The notes below the pieces were generated by a model that searched no databases, had not been told where the DNA came from, and worked only from the letters and a program-made list of their open reading frames with translations. From Ellagibacter isourolithinifaciens (GTDB taxonomy: Bacteria > Actinomycetota > Coriobacteriia > Coriobacteriales > Eggerthellaceae), in NCBI RefSeq assembly GCF_008831035.1, contig NZ_WAJR01000008.1, positions 1 to 64,000 of the forward strand: 64,000 bases of DNA, written 5' to 3'. The translations under genes and the position numbers were made by a program. Shown piece by piece: positions 1-9,914 of this stretch. The stretch's first letter is position 1. Each line of letters opens with the position of its first letter.

Positions 1-31
1 GATTCCCGGCAGGAAGGCGGCGTAGCATGCG

Positions 32-51
32 CTAGAATGACGGCATTCTAG
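32..51. repeat. Short perfect inverted repeat near the window start
   Basis: The arms CTAGAATG and CATTCTAG are perfect complements separated by 4 nt. The repeat lies about 70 nt beyond the 3' end of the minus-strand zinc-ribbon gene, so it could be a weak terminator for it. It could also belong to an upstream gene outside the window. No T-tract follows on either strand. The rest of positions 1-121 shows no gene. Confidence 0.3.
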
Positions 52-121
52 GTGATTCTCGGCTCCTCGGGCAGCCTGCGGCTACCCTCGAGAACCGAGC
101 TCTACACCAACATTCGGGACA

Positions 122-817
122 CTACCCCTTCTGGAGCTTCTTGCCGGGGTAAGACGCGATTATGCGCAGGTCAGCGAGCGATACCGCGGCATATGCGAGA
201 ACCATCTGGTTGTCGATGGCATCCTCGACGCTGTGTCCCGCGAAGAGGTCGGGGTGCTGACGCACGAGCTCGCGGGCGTTTGCGCGCGCCTGCTGCTCGG
301 ATATGCGGCAGGGAATTGCCTGGTCGGGGATGTATTCCGAGCCCGTCCCAATGGACAGGTACTTGCTGAAGGTGCCGGGTTGCAGCAGGTCGGTGGCGCC
401 GATTTTGTTTCCGCACGACGGGCATTCGAACACGCTCTGGGTTGACTCGCCCTCGAACGCCGCGCCGCAAAACGGGCAGGGGATGCTTACGGTCGTCGCG
501 CGCTCGAACTCGCCTGCGGTGGCGGGGTCCTCGTTTACAATCCACTCGGCGAGGGACATGTTGCGCCAGTAGGGCTTGAAGAAGTACCAGTCGGATTCCT
601 TCGGGGGCTCGAGGCGCGACACTTGGGGCAGCTTGATCAGGCCGTTTACCATTTGAAGGGGTTGATGGCGGAACTTTACGATGGAATCTTGCCCCGCTGC
701 GCCTTCTCCCCAGGGTTCGCTCGTCCCGCAATACGCGCATTCGAAGCCGCGGGTTGCCTGATGGGAATACATGGGGCCGCCGCAGTTGCGACATTTGATA
801 GCGAAGAAATCTTCCAT
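122..817 (-). CDS. Double zinc-ribbon hypothetical protein
   Basis: The protein has 231 residues. Two zinc-ribbon knuckle pairs are visible: C9-x2-C12 with C27-x2-C30, and C114-x2-C117 with C132-x2-C135. Both have the CxxCG signature of TFIIB/rubredoxin-type ribbons. Between them is a segment rich in aromatic residues. The C-terminal third looks like a helical domain. The start is well supported, because AAGGAGG lies 5 nt upstream of the ATG on the minus strand. No membrane segment or signal peptide is seen. The gene is transcribed divergently from leuB and has no informative partner. A metal-binding, possibly nucleic-acid or protein-binding role is inferred; the specific function is unknown. 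Confidence 0.75.
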   Translation of the reverse strand: MEDFFAIKCRNCGGPMYSHQATRGFECAYCGTSEPWGEGAAGQDSIVKFRHQPLQMVNGLIKLPQVSRLEPPKESDWYFFKPYWRNMSLAEWIVNEDPATAGEFERATTVSIPCPFCGAAFEGESTQSVFECPSCGNKIGATDLLQPGTFSKYLSIGTGSEYIPDQAIPCRISEQQARANARELVRQHPDLFAGHSVEDAIDNQMVLAYAAVSLADLRIIASYPGKKLQKG

Positions 818-1026
818 GAAGCCTCCTTAGCATTCGGGCTGTCGCTAGGAAGTATGTGGGAGCGAGCGCGGGTTTGGGAATACCCCTATGGCCCATTTCG
901 CGCCGCTGCTGCAACTTTCGTTTTGCGAGTTTGCGCGGGGAAATCCGAGTAAGGCCCTTCCTTGCTATCGCGCTGCGCTACTATAGGCTGGTGCGAGAAA
1001 CCGCTTATCGAAAGAGGCATGCAACT

Positions 1027-2136
1027 ATGACTACGAAGTACAACATCTGCCTTTTGCCGGGTGACGGCATCGGCCCGGAAATCATCGCGGAAGGAGTTAA
1101 AGTCTTAAACGCCGTCGGCGCGAAGTACGACACGGAATTCGCGTGCGAGGAATCGCTTATCGGCGGTGCCGCCATCGATGCGGCGGGCGAGCCGCTTCCC
1201 CAGGCAACGCTCGATGCCGCGAAGGCCGCCGACGCCGTGTTGCTCGCTGCTGTGGGCGGACCGAAGTGGGACACGACCGACCCGAACGCCCCGCGTCCTG
1301 AGCAGGGTCTGCTCGGCATCCGCAAGGGGCTGGGGCTCTATACCAACCTGCGTCCCGTGCAGATTTTCGACGCGCTCGCCGGCGCTTCCACATTGAAGCC
1401 CGAGGTCATTGCCGGTGTCGACCTTATGATCGTGCGCGAGTTGACGGGCGGTTTGTACTTCGGCAAGCGCGAGCGCTTCTACGACGAGGAGGGTGCCGGC
1501 ACCAACGGCGCCAAGGGGCAGCGCGCTTACGACACGCTCGAGTATCGCGAGTACGAGATCGAGCGCATCGCGCGCCAGGCGTTCGAGGCAGCGCGCAAGC
1601 GCCGCAAGAAGGTGACGAGCGTCGACAAGGCCAACGTACTCGAGACCTCCCGCATGTGGCGCGAGATCGTGCATCGCATTGGCGAGACCGAGTATCCTGA
1701 TGTCGAGATTGAGGATCTGCTTGTGGACAACACGGCGATGCAGTTGATCAACCGCCCCGCCGACTTCGACGTCGTGGTGACTGAGAACATGTTCGGCGAC
1801 ATCCTCTCCGACGAGGCAGCCCAGATTACGGGCTCGCTCGGTATGCTCGCTTCCGCTAGCTTGGGCGACGGCACCGCGCTCTACGAGCCTTCCCACGGCA
1901 GCGCGCCCGACATCGCGGGCAAGGGTATCGCGAATCCGCTCGCGCAGATCCTCTCCGTCGAGATGATGCTGCGCTACAGTTTCGACATGAACGACGCCGC
2001 CGACGATATCCGCCGCGCGGTGACCAACCTGCTCAACGACGGTTGGCGCACGGGCGATCTGAAAGACGCCACCACTCCTGCCGACAAGGTGGTCAACTGC
2101 GCTGGCATGGGCGATTTAGTCGTGAAGTACCTGTAA
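1027..2136 (+). CDS. leuB: 3-isopropylmalate dehydrogenase
   Basis: LeuB oxidatively decarboxylates 3-isopropylmalate to 2-oxoisocaproate with NAD+ in cytosolic leucine synthesis. The 369-residue product opens with the family's typical [11 protein letters not shown] motif. It carries the signature [19 protein letters not shown] in the C-terminal half, with the conserved metal- and NAD-binding acidic residues nearby (DNTAMQLI and [11 protein letters not shown]). The frame is open further upstream, but the ATG at 1027 has an AAAGAGG ribosome site and gives the normal family length. No leuA, leuC or leuD gene is adjacent, so the pathway genes are scattered. Isocitrate or tartrate dehydrogenase are relatives, but the motifs fit LeuB best. 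Confidence 0.95.
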   Translation: MTTKYNICLLPGDGIGPEIIAEGVKVLNAVGAKYDTEFACEESLIGGAAIDAAGEPLPQATLDAAKAADAVLLAAVGGPKWDTTDPNAPRPEQGLLGIRKGLGLYTNLRPVQIFDALAGASTLKPEVIAGVDLMIVRELTGGLYFGKRERFYDEEGAGTNGAKGQRAYDTLEYREYEIERIARQAFEAARKRRKKVTSVDKANVLETSRMWREIVHRIGETEYPDVEIEDLLVDNTAMQLINRPADFDVVVTENMFGDILSDEAAQITGSLGMLASASLGDGTALYEPSHGSAPDIAGKGIANPLAQILSVEMMLRYSFDMNDAADDIRRAVTNLLNDGWRTGDLKDATTPADKVVNCAGMGDLVVKYL

Positions 2137-2172
2137 ACTTGTCTTGATGTGACGCTATCGAAAGGAGCCGAC

Positions 2173-2544
2173 ATGGCTGACGATTGCTTGTTCTGCAAAC
2201 TCATCTCCGGGGAGATCCCCACGAACAAGGTCTACGAGGACGACATCTGCTTCGCGTTCGACGACATCGAGCCCGAGGCTCCCGTGCACACGCTGCTCGT
2301 GCCGAAGAAGCACTACGACGACATGTGCGACGGCGTACCCGAGGAGGTTTTCGGCCACATGATGTCGGTCGTTCCGAAGGTCGCCGAGATCAAGGGCGTG
2401 CGCGAGTCCGGCTTCCGCACGGTGGTGAACACCGGTCCCGATTCCGCGACCACAGTGAAGCATTTCCATATTCACATTCTGGGTGGGGTGAAAATGGGAC
2501 GCTTCACGTTCGAGAACTCCCAGCGCGCGCAGGGCAAGGAGTAA
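2173..2544 (+). CDS. HIT-family nucleotide hydrolase (HinT-like)
   Basis: The 123-residue protein is a typical histidine-triad hydrolase. It starts with the zinc-type CLFCKLISGEIP block and ends with the triad HFHIHILGG, whose histidines form the active site. HinT-type members cleave AMP from phosphoramidates and aminoacyl adenylates in the cytosol. AAAGGAG lies upstream of the ATG at 2173. The gene follows leuB by 36 nt and may be co-transcribed with it, although no functional link is evident. The physiological substrate cannot be told from sequence. Confidence 0.92.
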   Translation: MADDCLFCKLISGEIPTNKVYEDDICFAFDDIEPEAPVHTLLVPKKHYDDMCDGVPEEVFGHMMSVVPKVAEIKGVRESGFRTVVNTGPDSATTVKHFHIHILGGVKMGRFTFENSQRAQGKE

Positions 2545-2967
2545 GCCCTGGCGTTTGGCGTGACGCTGCGCTTGGCCGCTCGGCCTTTGCCTGGTTGCTT
2601 TCGTCGAGGCGGATCTCGGGGCGCATGCCCCTTCGCCAACGAACAAGCTGGCAACCCGCCGGCGGCATGCTCTTTTCAAGCCCCTTCAGATCGCAGCCTG
2701 AACTGCACGGAGGGGCTTTCTTGTTTCGTGACCTGCGGCATTGCGAGCGCCCATTTCTCCGCCCAACGCGGGACGCGCGGCAAGCTTCATGTGAGCGCGG
2801 CACGACCCGCCCAGCGTGTGACGCGGCAAGCTTCGCATGGGCGCGCACGCCTCGCCCTAACGTAAGGTGAAGGAAAAATCCTCCTCAAGAGTTCGTGCGC
2901 GCCCCATCTGCGTCCGCCCTTCCCGATAGGGTTTAACGGTTGTTGCCTAGTGAAGAGGGGTCAAACT
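2545..2967. other. Intergenic stretch without a gene
   Basis: About 420 nt between the HIT gene and the YibE/F gene. Apart from the terminator-like hairpin at 2678, it holds two imperfect copies of a GCGGCAAGCTTC-type segment near 2780 and 2823. No convincing reading frame or RNA motif was found. The promoter of the YibE/F gene presumably lies in the AT-richer stretch around 2860-2940. Confidence 0.4.
2678..2725 (+). terminator. Probable intrinsic terminator after the HIT gene
   Basis: AAGCCCCT at 2678 pairs with AGGGGCTT at 2711, followed by TCTTGTTT. It lies 130 nt downstream of the HIT stop codon and could end the leuB-HIT unit. The loop is long (25 nt), so confidence is moderate. Confidence 0.45.
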
Positions 2968-4167
2968 GTGAAATCCAATCGCCTGGGGAGGCTGTCGGCT
3001 GCGTGCCCCATGTGTCGCTCCCGCATCGCTGTCGCCGCGTTCGCCATCCTGCTCGTCGCCTTTGCGGGGTTTCTCATGTGGCTCAACGCGGGAATCGACC
3101 GCGTTCCTTTGCGGCCGACGGGGGGAAGCGAGTTCGAGAAAGCGACGGTCGACGAGGTCATCTCGAGCGACGTGAGTCTGAGCGACTCGGGCGAGATGCA
3201 GGGCAACCAGAAAGTGCTTCTCACAATTGCGTCGGGCCAGTACGCAGGCCAGCAGGCCGAGGCGACGAGCCCGTATTCCAACAACTCCGGCGCGTTCTGC
3301 TCGCCGGGGTTGAAAGTAATCGTCCTGGTGAACGAGGGGCAAGATGGCTCCCTGGTCGCGACGGTCTACAACTACGATCGCGGAATCGTGCTCTGGGCGC
3401 TCGTTGGGCTGTTCCTCGTTTTGCTCTGCGTGGCGGGCGGTCGCTCGGGGACGCTCTCGGCGCTCGGCCTGGCATTCACGTTCGCCTGCATATTCTTCCT
3501 GTACCTGCCGATGGTCTACAGCGGTGCGTCTCCCTTTTGGACCGCCGTGCTCGTGGTGGTGCTCGTGACGGTTGTCGGGATGTACCTTATTGGCGGCTGG
3601 TCTGCGAAAACGCTCTGCTCGATAGTCGCTACGGTCGTGGGCGTGCTTGTGGCCGGCTTGGTCGCCAGCGTGTTCGGCTCGCTGGGGCACATCTCGGGGC
3701 TGAACGTCAGCGAGATCGAAACGCTTGCGTATGTTGGACAGAACAGCAAGCTCGACGTTTCGGGCCTTCTGTTCTCGGGAATCCTCATTTCCTCGCTCGG
3801 CGCGGTGATGGACATCTCCATGTCGGTCACGTCGCACGAGTGCGAGCTTCACGCCGCCAGCCCGGCGCTCTCGGTGCGCGAGCTCTTCAAGTCGGGAATG
3901 TCCGTCGGCCGCGACATGATGGGCACGATGACGCACACGCTCATCCTCGCGTTCGCCGGCGGGGCGGTCAACACGCTCGTGATCATCTACGCCTACGCGA
4001 TGCCGTACTTCGAGTACTGGAACGAATACGCCATCGGAATTGAGATCCTGCGGGGCCTTTCCGGATCGATCGGAATCATCGTCTCCGTTCCCTGTGCTGC
4101 GCTGATTACAGCTTTCTGCCTTTCGAGGAAGAGCCGCCAGGGCTCAGGTGCCTTGCATACTTCTTAA
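2968..4167 (+). CDS. YibE/F family multispanning membrane protein
   Basis: The 399-residue product has one N-terminal membrane anchor, an extracytoplasmic domain of about 85 residues, and then six or seven hydrophobic segments. This order is typical of YibE/F proteins. The segment GAVMDISMSV followed by a charged loop and GTMTHTLILAFAGG is characteristic of the family's membrane core. GTG at 2968 is preferred because AGAGGGG lies 7 nt upstream; an in-frame GTG at 2950 would place the ribosome site inside the coding region. YibE/F function is not established, although a transporter-like role is often assumed. It stands alone between the HIT gene and a large surface-protein gene. Confidence 0.85.
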   Translation: MKSNRLGRLSAACPMCRSRIAVAAFAILLVAFAGFLMWLNAGIDRVPLRPTGGSEFEKATVDEVISSDVSLSDSGEMQGNQKVLLTIASGQYAGQQAEATSPYSNNSGAFCSPGLKVIVLVNEGQDGSLVATVYNYDRGIVLWALVGLFLVLLCVAGGRSGTLSALGLAFTFACIFFLYLPMVYSGASPFWTAVLVVVLVTVVGMYLIGGWSAKTLCSIVATVVGVLVAGLVASVFGSLGHISGLNVSEIETLAYVGQNSKLDVSGLLFSGILISSLGAVMDISMSVTSHECELHAASPALSVRELFKSGMSVGRDMMGTMTHTLILAFAGGAVNTLVIIYAYAMPYFEYWNEYAIGIEILRGLSGSIGIIVSVPCAALITAFCLSRKSRQGSGALHTS

Positions 4168-4312
4168 CAGAGCTTAACGCGCTTCTTGCGAAAGCTATGC
4201 CCAAACCTTCCCTCCGCCTGATGTCGACCTTACGTTGGTCGGCCACACTTTCCAATCGTGCCCGCAGTGCGCGGACACGAATAACCATGCGAAAGAGGAG
4301 GAACGCGGAAGT

Positions 4313-7300
4313 ATGAAACGATGCTTCAACGCCGTGATCGCCGCAACGCTCGCTGCGTCGCTTGCGGTACCGCTGCCTGCGGCATTTGCCGACGGGGCCG
4401 AAGGCGACGCAACGGGCGGCACCGCACAGGCGACGGGGACGGCAAAGGGAGATGCGGGGGAGGCCCAGGCGGCTTCCGACCAGGTGTCTCCGCTGTTGGT
4501 GACGGAAGTGGTCACCGATTCTCCCGGCAAGGGGAAATACACCTATGTGGAGGTGTACAACAACTCCGACAGCCCCATCAACTTCAAAGATTACGTGTAC
4601 TACTACTGCTACGAAGGGGGCATGGGCACGGGAAAGGTGTTCAGCTCCTCCGATAAGCACAAGGGCATCGATTATGGTAGCGGAGACTCCGATGTCGTAA
4701 TCGAGCCTGGCAAGACGCTTGTCCTGTGGATGGGCGGTTCGAAGAACGAGACATCGCTTGCCGACTTCAACAAGACCTACGGGACCAATCTCATCGAGGG
4801 CAAGGACATCATCCGCACGCCGTATTCGGGCATCCACACCACGAACAAGCGCGGGTACTTCTTCGGAAAAGACGACGACGCCGTCATGGTAGGCGCCTGG
4901 TCGAACGCGAACGGAGACGAGATTCCCGCAGGCAACCCCGACAAGCAGGGCATCCAGTACACCTATCCCGGCTCCGGTCGCGAGTGCGTCGATAGCGGGC
5001 TCGCGCAGGCGACCCCGGGCTCGGTTTCCGCCGATCAGGTCCCGGCGCAGCGCGCGAACGCGAGCGACAAGCAGGCGACGATCGAGAAGGTCACAGCGAC
5101 CGGCGACGGGCAGTTCAAGGTAACCGCCCAGGTTCCCTACGATGGCTCGTCGGCGAGCATGTTCGTGAATCTGCATTATAAGCAGCACTACGGCGACAAA
5201 GCGTCCGACGAGAAGACGGTTGCGCTCGAGCCGACCGGTGACGGCAAGACCTTCACGGGCACGATTGACTCAAGCGAGCTGTTCGGCGAGAGCGTCGAGT
5301 GGTACGTCACCGCGTACGGCAACGCCGGCAACGAGGTGCGCACGGACGCACAGACGACTCAGAACGCCGCGCAGGTGCCTGTTGCGGAGAAGGCGGCACC
5401 CTACTACATCACCGAGGTGCATGCCAATCCGCAAAGCACCGACGGCAAGCAGTATTCCTATTTCGAGGTGTACAACGCTTCCGACAAGCCTATCAATCTG
5501 AGCTACTTCAAGATTTTCTACTACTACGAATACCCTGATCAGACGGCATCTGCGTCGGGTAAGGTCTGGTCGCTTGACGATTTCACGGCATACCTCGAGC
5601 CTGGCAAGACCATGGTGTATTACCTTTCCAGCAACGGCACCACGGTCGAGGACTTCAACAACTTCTACGGCACGAGCCTCGAAGAGGGCAAAGATATCGT
5701 GCGCGTGAACTACGCGGGCTTGCATTCCTCCGACGCGCGCTGGATTCGTTTCGGCACCACGGAAGACGATGCGTTCACCGTGGCGGGATTCAACGAGGGC
5801 GCTGAGGAGCGCAGCGATCACGACACCTCGCTGCAGTACACGTACCCCCGCGGCACGGGCGATCGCGAGCCGGTCGGCACGAGCGGGCTTACTGCAACCA
5901 ATGCATCCATTCCCGTCGAGGTCTCCGCTGCCACGCCCGGCGAGGTTGCCGATTGGCAGAAAAGCCCGGTGACGGCGAAGTTTCAAGGTTATCCGGGATA
6001 TCCTGCCGACGACGGCAAGGCTCCGACGCTTTCCGAGAACATGCAGGATATCTACACCGTTCCCGACTCCATCGACGAGGGTGACACCCTGAAGGTGCTC
6101 TACGACACCGACCTTCTGCTCGGCGCTACGAGCGACGAGCGCCGCGATGCCTTCACCGACAACAAGGAAAATGAGTCCGGTGCCGACAACCCGACGAACT
6201 ATCCTGGTGGCGCGGAGGCGCTCAAGACGCGCCCGTACCTGCTCGGCACCGAGGTGCTCTACAAGCTCGACGATGATTCCGATTGGACCGTCGTTAAGCA
6301 GAAGACCCAGTGGCGCTTGGGGCATTTTATGATGCAGACCCCCTCTGATGTGCTGTTCGGCCATGACAAGGTCACCTACAAGGTGCGCGCCTACTCCCTT
6401 TACGGTATGAGCGAGACCGACGAGAAGACGGTGAAGATCAACCGCTTGAACGCCACCGATGGCATGCGTCTGTCGCTCAAGGACGGCGCCGTCGTCTCGG
6501 GCACCACGACGGTCACCGCCAATGACGGCTCCGACAACGTGAAAACGACGATCTCGGTTGATGGCAGCCAAGTCACTGATGCGCGCAAGACCTTCGAGAA
6601 CGGCACCTGGTTCATGGTGCAGACGAGCGGCATGGACAGTTATTTCAAGGACGCCATCACCGCTCCTTACGGTGACAACCCGCGCGACATCATCACCATC
6701 CTGGGCCCGTGGTGCGAATCGCCCACGTCGCGTGCGGTGCATATCGACAACAAGTATTTCACCTACAATGCGGAGAAGGATACCTACGACGTGACGCTGA
6801 CCTTGTGGGCGGGCGATTCGGGCACGCCGTTCGAGGAGGCTCTCTACCCCTCGGTGTTCGGTGAGAACCATGAGGACTACAAGGTGTCCGGCCTGCAGAT
6901 GAAGCTGGCAAACGACAAGAGCTACCTGCCGGTGAGCATCGCGCCCAACAACGAGAAGACCAACACGAGCACAGAACTCGGCGAGTGGCACACCATCGGC
7001 GATTCCGCGGGCATGGAGACCCATCTCGATGCCACGTTTGAGATTCCTGCGGCAGATGCCACTGCCATGGGCTTTGATTGGGCTACCGGGCAGATTACTG
7101 ACGGCTTGCATGTCGTGACCGCGCAGGGTGAGAACGGCACGGCTTCTGCCAACGTCATTGTTGACAACACGAAACCGACGGTTGACCTGGGCATTGAGGA
7201 CGGCAAGCCGCTCTACCAGGCCGTCACCCTTGATCCCTCCAAGATCGCGACCGATATGAACGGCCTGAAGTCGGTTGCAGCCACACTTGACGGGGAGGAT

Positions 7301-9709
7301 CTCGCGCTGCCTTCCGCCATCGACCCGCAGAAGCTTGCGGTGGGAGAACATACGCTTGCCGTCGTTGCGGTCGACGAGGCGGGCAATGTCACGACGTCGC
7401 AGGTGAAGTTCACCGTCGAGGACAACGACCCCGACGTGACGGTCGATTCGGACGGGGACGGCGTCACGACCGCGACGGCGAACCTGACGGTCAACGTGGG
7501 AGAAGACCCCGCCAACGTGAGCTTCCGCCAGGGCCGCACGCTTTCCGCTGACGATATCGTTGCGGCTTCGACGAATCAGGCGGCCACCGACGATGGCTCG
7601 TTCCCGGCTCAGCTGTTCGAGGCGAAGGTGGGAACTGCCGCCGAGGGCGACACCGTGTCGCTTTCCTGGAAGGGCCAGGCGTCGAGCACCGATGACGCCC
7701 ACCCGGTCACGATGTATGTCTACAACTTCACGACGCAAGGTTGGGAAAAGGTCGCAACCGCCGACTCGAATGGCGAGATGACCGGCGAGTTCCCCGCTGC
7801 CGACCACCTGCGCGATGGCAACGCGGTAATTCTCGTGCAGCAGGTTGCAGTCGATGGCTATCCGACGACGGCTCTTCCTGACGAGTCTGCGTTCACGGAG
7901 TCTGTGTCCCTGCAGTCCCTCGACGAGGCGGGCCAGACGACCCAGTCCAGTTGGGACGGCACGGGCATTCCCGAGAATTACGACTTCTCGTTTGCTTGGG
8001 AAACCGACACCCAGTACTACGCCGAGAGCTTCCCGTACCACTACGACAACATGAACCAATGGATCGTGGACAACGCGCAAAGGCTCGGCATCCGCTACGT
8101 CATGCACACCGGAGACATCGTCGATGACGTGGACATGGGCGGCGAATGGGTGAACGCCGACCACTCCATGAAGATCCTCGACGACGCGGGCATCCCTAAC
8201 GGCGTGCTTGCGGGCAACCATGACGTCTATGCGGGCATGGAGGGCTACGGCAACTACTGGAAGTACTTCGGTGAGGACCGCTACAGTGGCAACCCCTGGT
8301 ACGGTGGTTCGTACAAGAACAACCTCGGCCACTACGACCTGCTTTCCGAGAACGGTCAGGACTTCTTGGTCCTGTATATGAGCTGGGACATCTACACCGA
8401 CGAGATTAACTGGATGAACGAGGTGCTCGCGCAGTACCCCGATCGCAAGGCCATCATCTGCCTGCACCGTTACACCAACGTGAAGGAGACGGATGCGGGG
8501 CTGCTCGACTACACCGGCAAGCTTTTGCAGGAGGAAGTCGTCGCAAAGAACCCGAACGTGTTCGCGGTGCTCAACGGGCACTACCACGGGTCGTCTATCG
8601 AGACGAGCGCGTTCGACGACAACGGCGACGGCGTGAACGAGCGCACCGTGTACCAGATTTGCACCGACTACCAGTCCGATCCCGAGGGCGGCAGCGAGTA
8701 CCTCAAGTTCCTGTACTTCGATTTGAAGAACAACAAGGTCTACCTTAACTCGTATTCCCCCTACCGCGACGATTTCAACTACTACGACACCGCGAAGCAG
8801 AGCTCGTATGCGGCCGGCGCGCAGTATCTCAACCAGGACATCATGGAGCTTGACGTGCTGTTCACGAAGAGCGCCGACGACCTGAAGAAGAGCCTGACCA
8901 CGTCTGCGATCAGCGCGAGCGTTGAGAGCGCGACCGAGATCGGCGCTGCGACGGGGTCGGGGGATGTCTCCTTCACCTGGAAGGGGCTGACCCCGAGCAC
9001 CAAGTACGGCTGGTATGCCTTGGTCACGAACGACAAGGGCGGCGTCACACGTACCGCCGTGCAGGAATTCACGACCGAGGCGGCGTCCGAGCCTGCGGTA
9101 CCCACCTTCACTGATGTTGACTACTCGCTTTGGTACGGGCCTGCGGTGACGTTCGTTGCCGGAAAGGGCCTCATGACGGGCTATACGGGAACGACCCTCT
9201 TCGGTGTCGGCGACACGCTGACGCGCGGTCAGCTCGCGACGATCCTTTGGCGCAACGCCTGCCCCGATGAGGCGGCATCCTACGATCCGACTAATGCGAA
9301 AGACGAGACTGGCATCGCCGGGTCTGCCGACGGCATGTACTATACCGCCGCTGCCAATTGGGCGGTGAAGAAGGGCGTGATGACCGGCTTTATCCGCGAT
9401 GACGGCTCGGCCGACTTCGCGGCGAACGAGAACGTGACCTTCGAGCAGCTCGTTACAGTTCTCGCTCGCCTCACTGCGAAGTCTGGCGATATCGATGCAG
9501 CGGGCGACAATCTGTCGGTGTTCCTGGACGCGTCGAGCGTGTCCGATTGGGCGAAAAAGTACGTTAACTGGGCCGCCGGCCAGGGCCTCGTGAAGGGCTA
9601 CGACACGGATGCGGGGCAGGTACTCGTCCCGGGCGAGGATGTGGCACGCGAGCGTGCGGCGATGGTTCTCCAGCGTGCGTTCGGCGTGGGCCTGCTTACC
9701 TCCCGGTAA
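4313..9709 (+). CDS. Large secreted S-layer-anchored metallophosphoesterase with lamin-tail domains
   Basis: The 1798-residue protein starts with a Sec signal peptide (KR, then an Ala/Leu-rich core ending near AFADG). Two related lamin-tail-like domains follow, around residues 60-190 and 360-500, each with a TEV...YxYxEVYN(N/A)S core. Ig-like segments come next. The calcineurin-type phosphoesterase domain spans roughly 1220-1460, with D1232, Q1234, the GD pair at 1267-1268, GNHD at 1301-1304 and GHYH at 1422-1425 as metal and catalytic residues. A fibronectin-like segment precedes three SLH repeats from about residue 1599 to the end, which should bind a secondary cell-wall polymer. AGAGGAGG precedes the ATG. 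It is probably a cell-surface phosphohydrolase for nucleotides or phosphoesters; the substrate is not known. Confidence 0.88.
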   Translation: MKRCFNAVIAATLAASLAVPLPAAFADGAEGDATGGTAQATGTAKGDAGEAQAASDQVSPLLVTEVVTDSPGKGKYTYVEVYNNSDSPINFKDYVYYYCYEGGMGTGKVFSSSDKHKGIDYGSGDSDVVIEPGKTLVLWMGGSKNETSLADFNKTYGTNLIEGKDIIRTPYSGIHTTNKRGYFFGKDDDAVMVGAWSNANGDEIPAGNPDKQGIQYTYPGSGRECVDSGLAQATPGSVSADQVPAQRANASDKQATIEKVTATGDGQFKVTAQVPYDGSSASMFVNLHYKQHYGDKASDEKTVALEPTGDGKTFTGTIDSSELFGESVEWYVTAYGNAGNEVRTDAQTTQNAAQVPVAEKAAPYYITEVHANPQSTDGKQYSYFEVYNASDKPINLSYFKIFYYYEYPDQTASASGKVWSLDDFTAYLEPGKTMVYYLSSNGTTVEDFNNFYGTSLEEGKDIVRVNYAGLHSSDARWIRFGTTEDDAFTVAGFNEGAEERSDHDTSLQYTYPRGTGDREPVGTSGLTATNASIPVEVSAATPGEVADWQKSPVTAKFQGYPGYPADDGKAPTLSENMQDIYTVPDSIDEGDTLKVLYDTDLLLGATSDERRDAFTDNKENESGADNPTNYPGGAEALKTRPYLLGTEVLYKLDDDSDWTVVKQKTQWRLGHFMMQTPSDVLFGHDKVTYKVRAYSLYGMSETDEKTVKINRLNATDGMRLSLKDGAVVSGTTTVTANDGSDNVKTTISVDGSQVTDARKTFENGTWFMVQTSGMDSYFKDAITAPYGDNPRDIITILGPWCESPTSRAVHIDNKYFTYNAEKDTYDVTLTLWAGDSGTPFEEALYPSVFGENHEDYKVSGLQMKLANDKSYLPVSIAPNNEKTNTSTELGEWHTIGDSAGMETHLDATFEIPAADATAMGFDWATGQITDGLHVVTAQGENGTASANVIVDNTKPTVDLGIEDGKPLYQAVTLDPSKIATDMNGLKSVAATLDGEDLALPSAIDPQKLAVGEHTLAVVAVDEAGNVTTSQVKFTVEDNDPDVTVDSDGDGVTTATANLTVNVGEDPANVSFRQGRTLSADDIVAASTNQAATDDGSFPAQLFEAKVGTAAEGDTVSLSWKGQASSTDDAHPVTMYVYNFTTQGWEKVATADSNGEMTGEFPAADHLRDGNAVILVQQVAVDGYPTTALPDESAFTESVSLQSLDEAGQTTQSSWDGTGIPENYDFSFAWETDTQYYAESFPYHYDNMNQWIVDNAQRLGIRYVMHTGDIVDDVDMGGEWVNADHSMKILDDAGIPNGVLAGNHDVYAGMEGYGNYWKYFGEDRYSGNPWYGGSYKNNLGHYDLLSENGQDFLVLYMSWDIYTDEINWMNEVLAQYPDRKAIICLHRYTNVKETDAGLLDYTGKLLQEEVVAKNPNVFAVLNGHYHGSSIETSAFDDNGDGVNERTVYQICTDYQSDPEGGSEYLKFLYFDLKNNKVYLNSYSPYRDDFNYYDTAKQSSYAAGAQYLNQDIMELDVLFTKSADDLKKSLTTSAISASVESATEIGAATGSGDVSFTWKGLTPSTKYGWYALVTNDKGGVTRTAVQEFTTEAASEPAVPTFTDVDYSLWYGPAVTFVAGKGLMTGYTGTTLFGVGDTLTRGQLATILWRNACPDEAASYDPTNAKDETGIAGSADGMYYTAAANWAVKKGVMTGFIRDDGSADFAANENVTFEQLVTVLARLTAKSGDIDAAGDNLSVFLDASSVSDWAKKYVNWAAGQGLVKGYDTDAGQVLVPGEDVARERAAMVLQRAFGVGLLTSR

Positions 9710-9787
9710 CTCGATTAATATGATAGTAATTAAGTGTCATTTAGAGACAAATTCGCGCCATTCGTCTTAGAACGTGTTCGTCGCGGT

Positions 9788-9813
9788 AAAATACTCCATA
9801 TCTAGAGTATTTT
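9788..9813. promoter_or_regulatory. Inverted repeat overlapping a -10-like box upstream of the NifX-like gene
   Basis: AAAATACTC at 9788 and GAGTATTTT at 9805 are perfect 9-bp arms around an 8-nt spacer. TAAAAT at 9787 could be a -10 element. The repeat lies 100 nt before the NifX-like start and 80 nt after the surface-protein stop. It may be an operator, or an AT-rich hairpin ending the upstream gene. Confidence 0.4.
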
Positions 9814-9914
9814 GAACTCAACGAGATGAGTTGGGATGCATGGCCGCGACGGTGCTGCGTCGATCGTACGGCATGCGAGGAAGCGGGGCGGAGGTCCCGA
9901 AGAAAGAAGGCAAG

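Noticed and set aside
2560-2640. Third copy of the proS/rpoC intergenic element
   Set aside because: GACGCTGCG and CTCGGGGC occur in the same order, but the central GCGTAC/GTACGC palindrome is missing, so the match may be chance.
5270-8587. Long antisense reading frame of about 1100 codons opposite the surface-protein gene
   Set aside because: It results from GC-rich codon bias on the other strand; the encoded sequence has no domains and no ribosome site. The same holds for the long antisense frames opposite rpoB, rpoC and the lysA-hom region.
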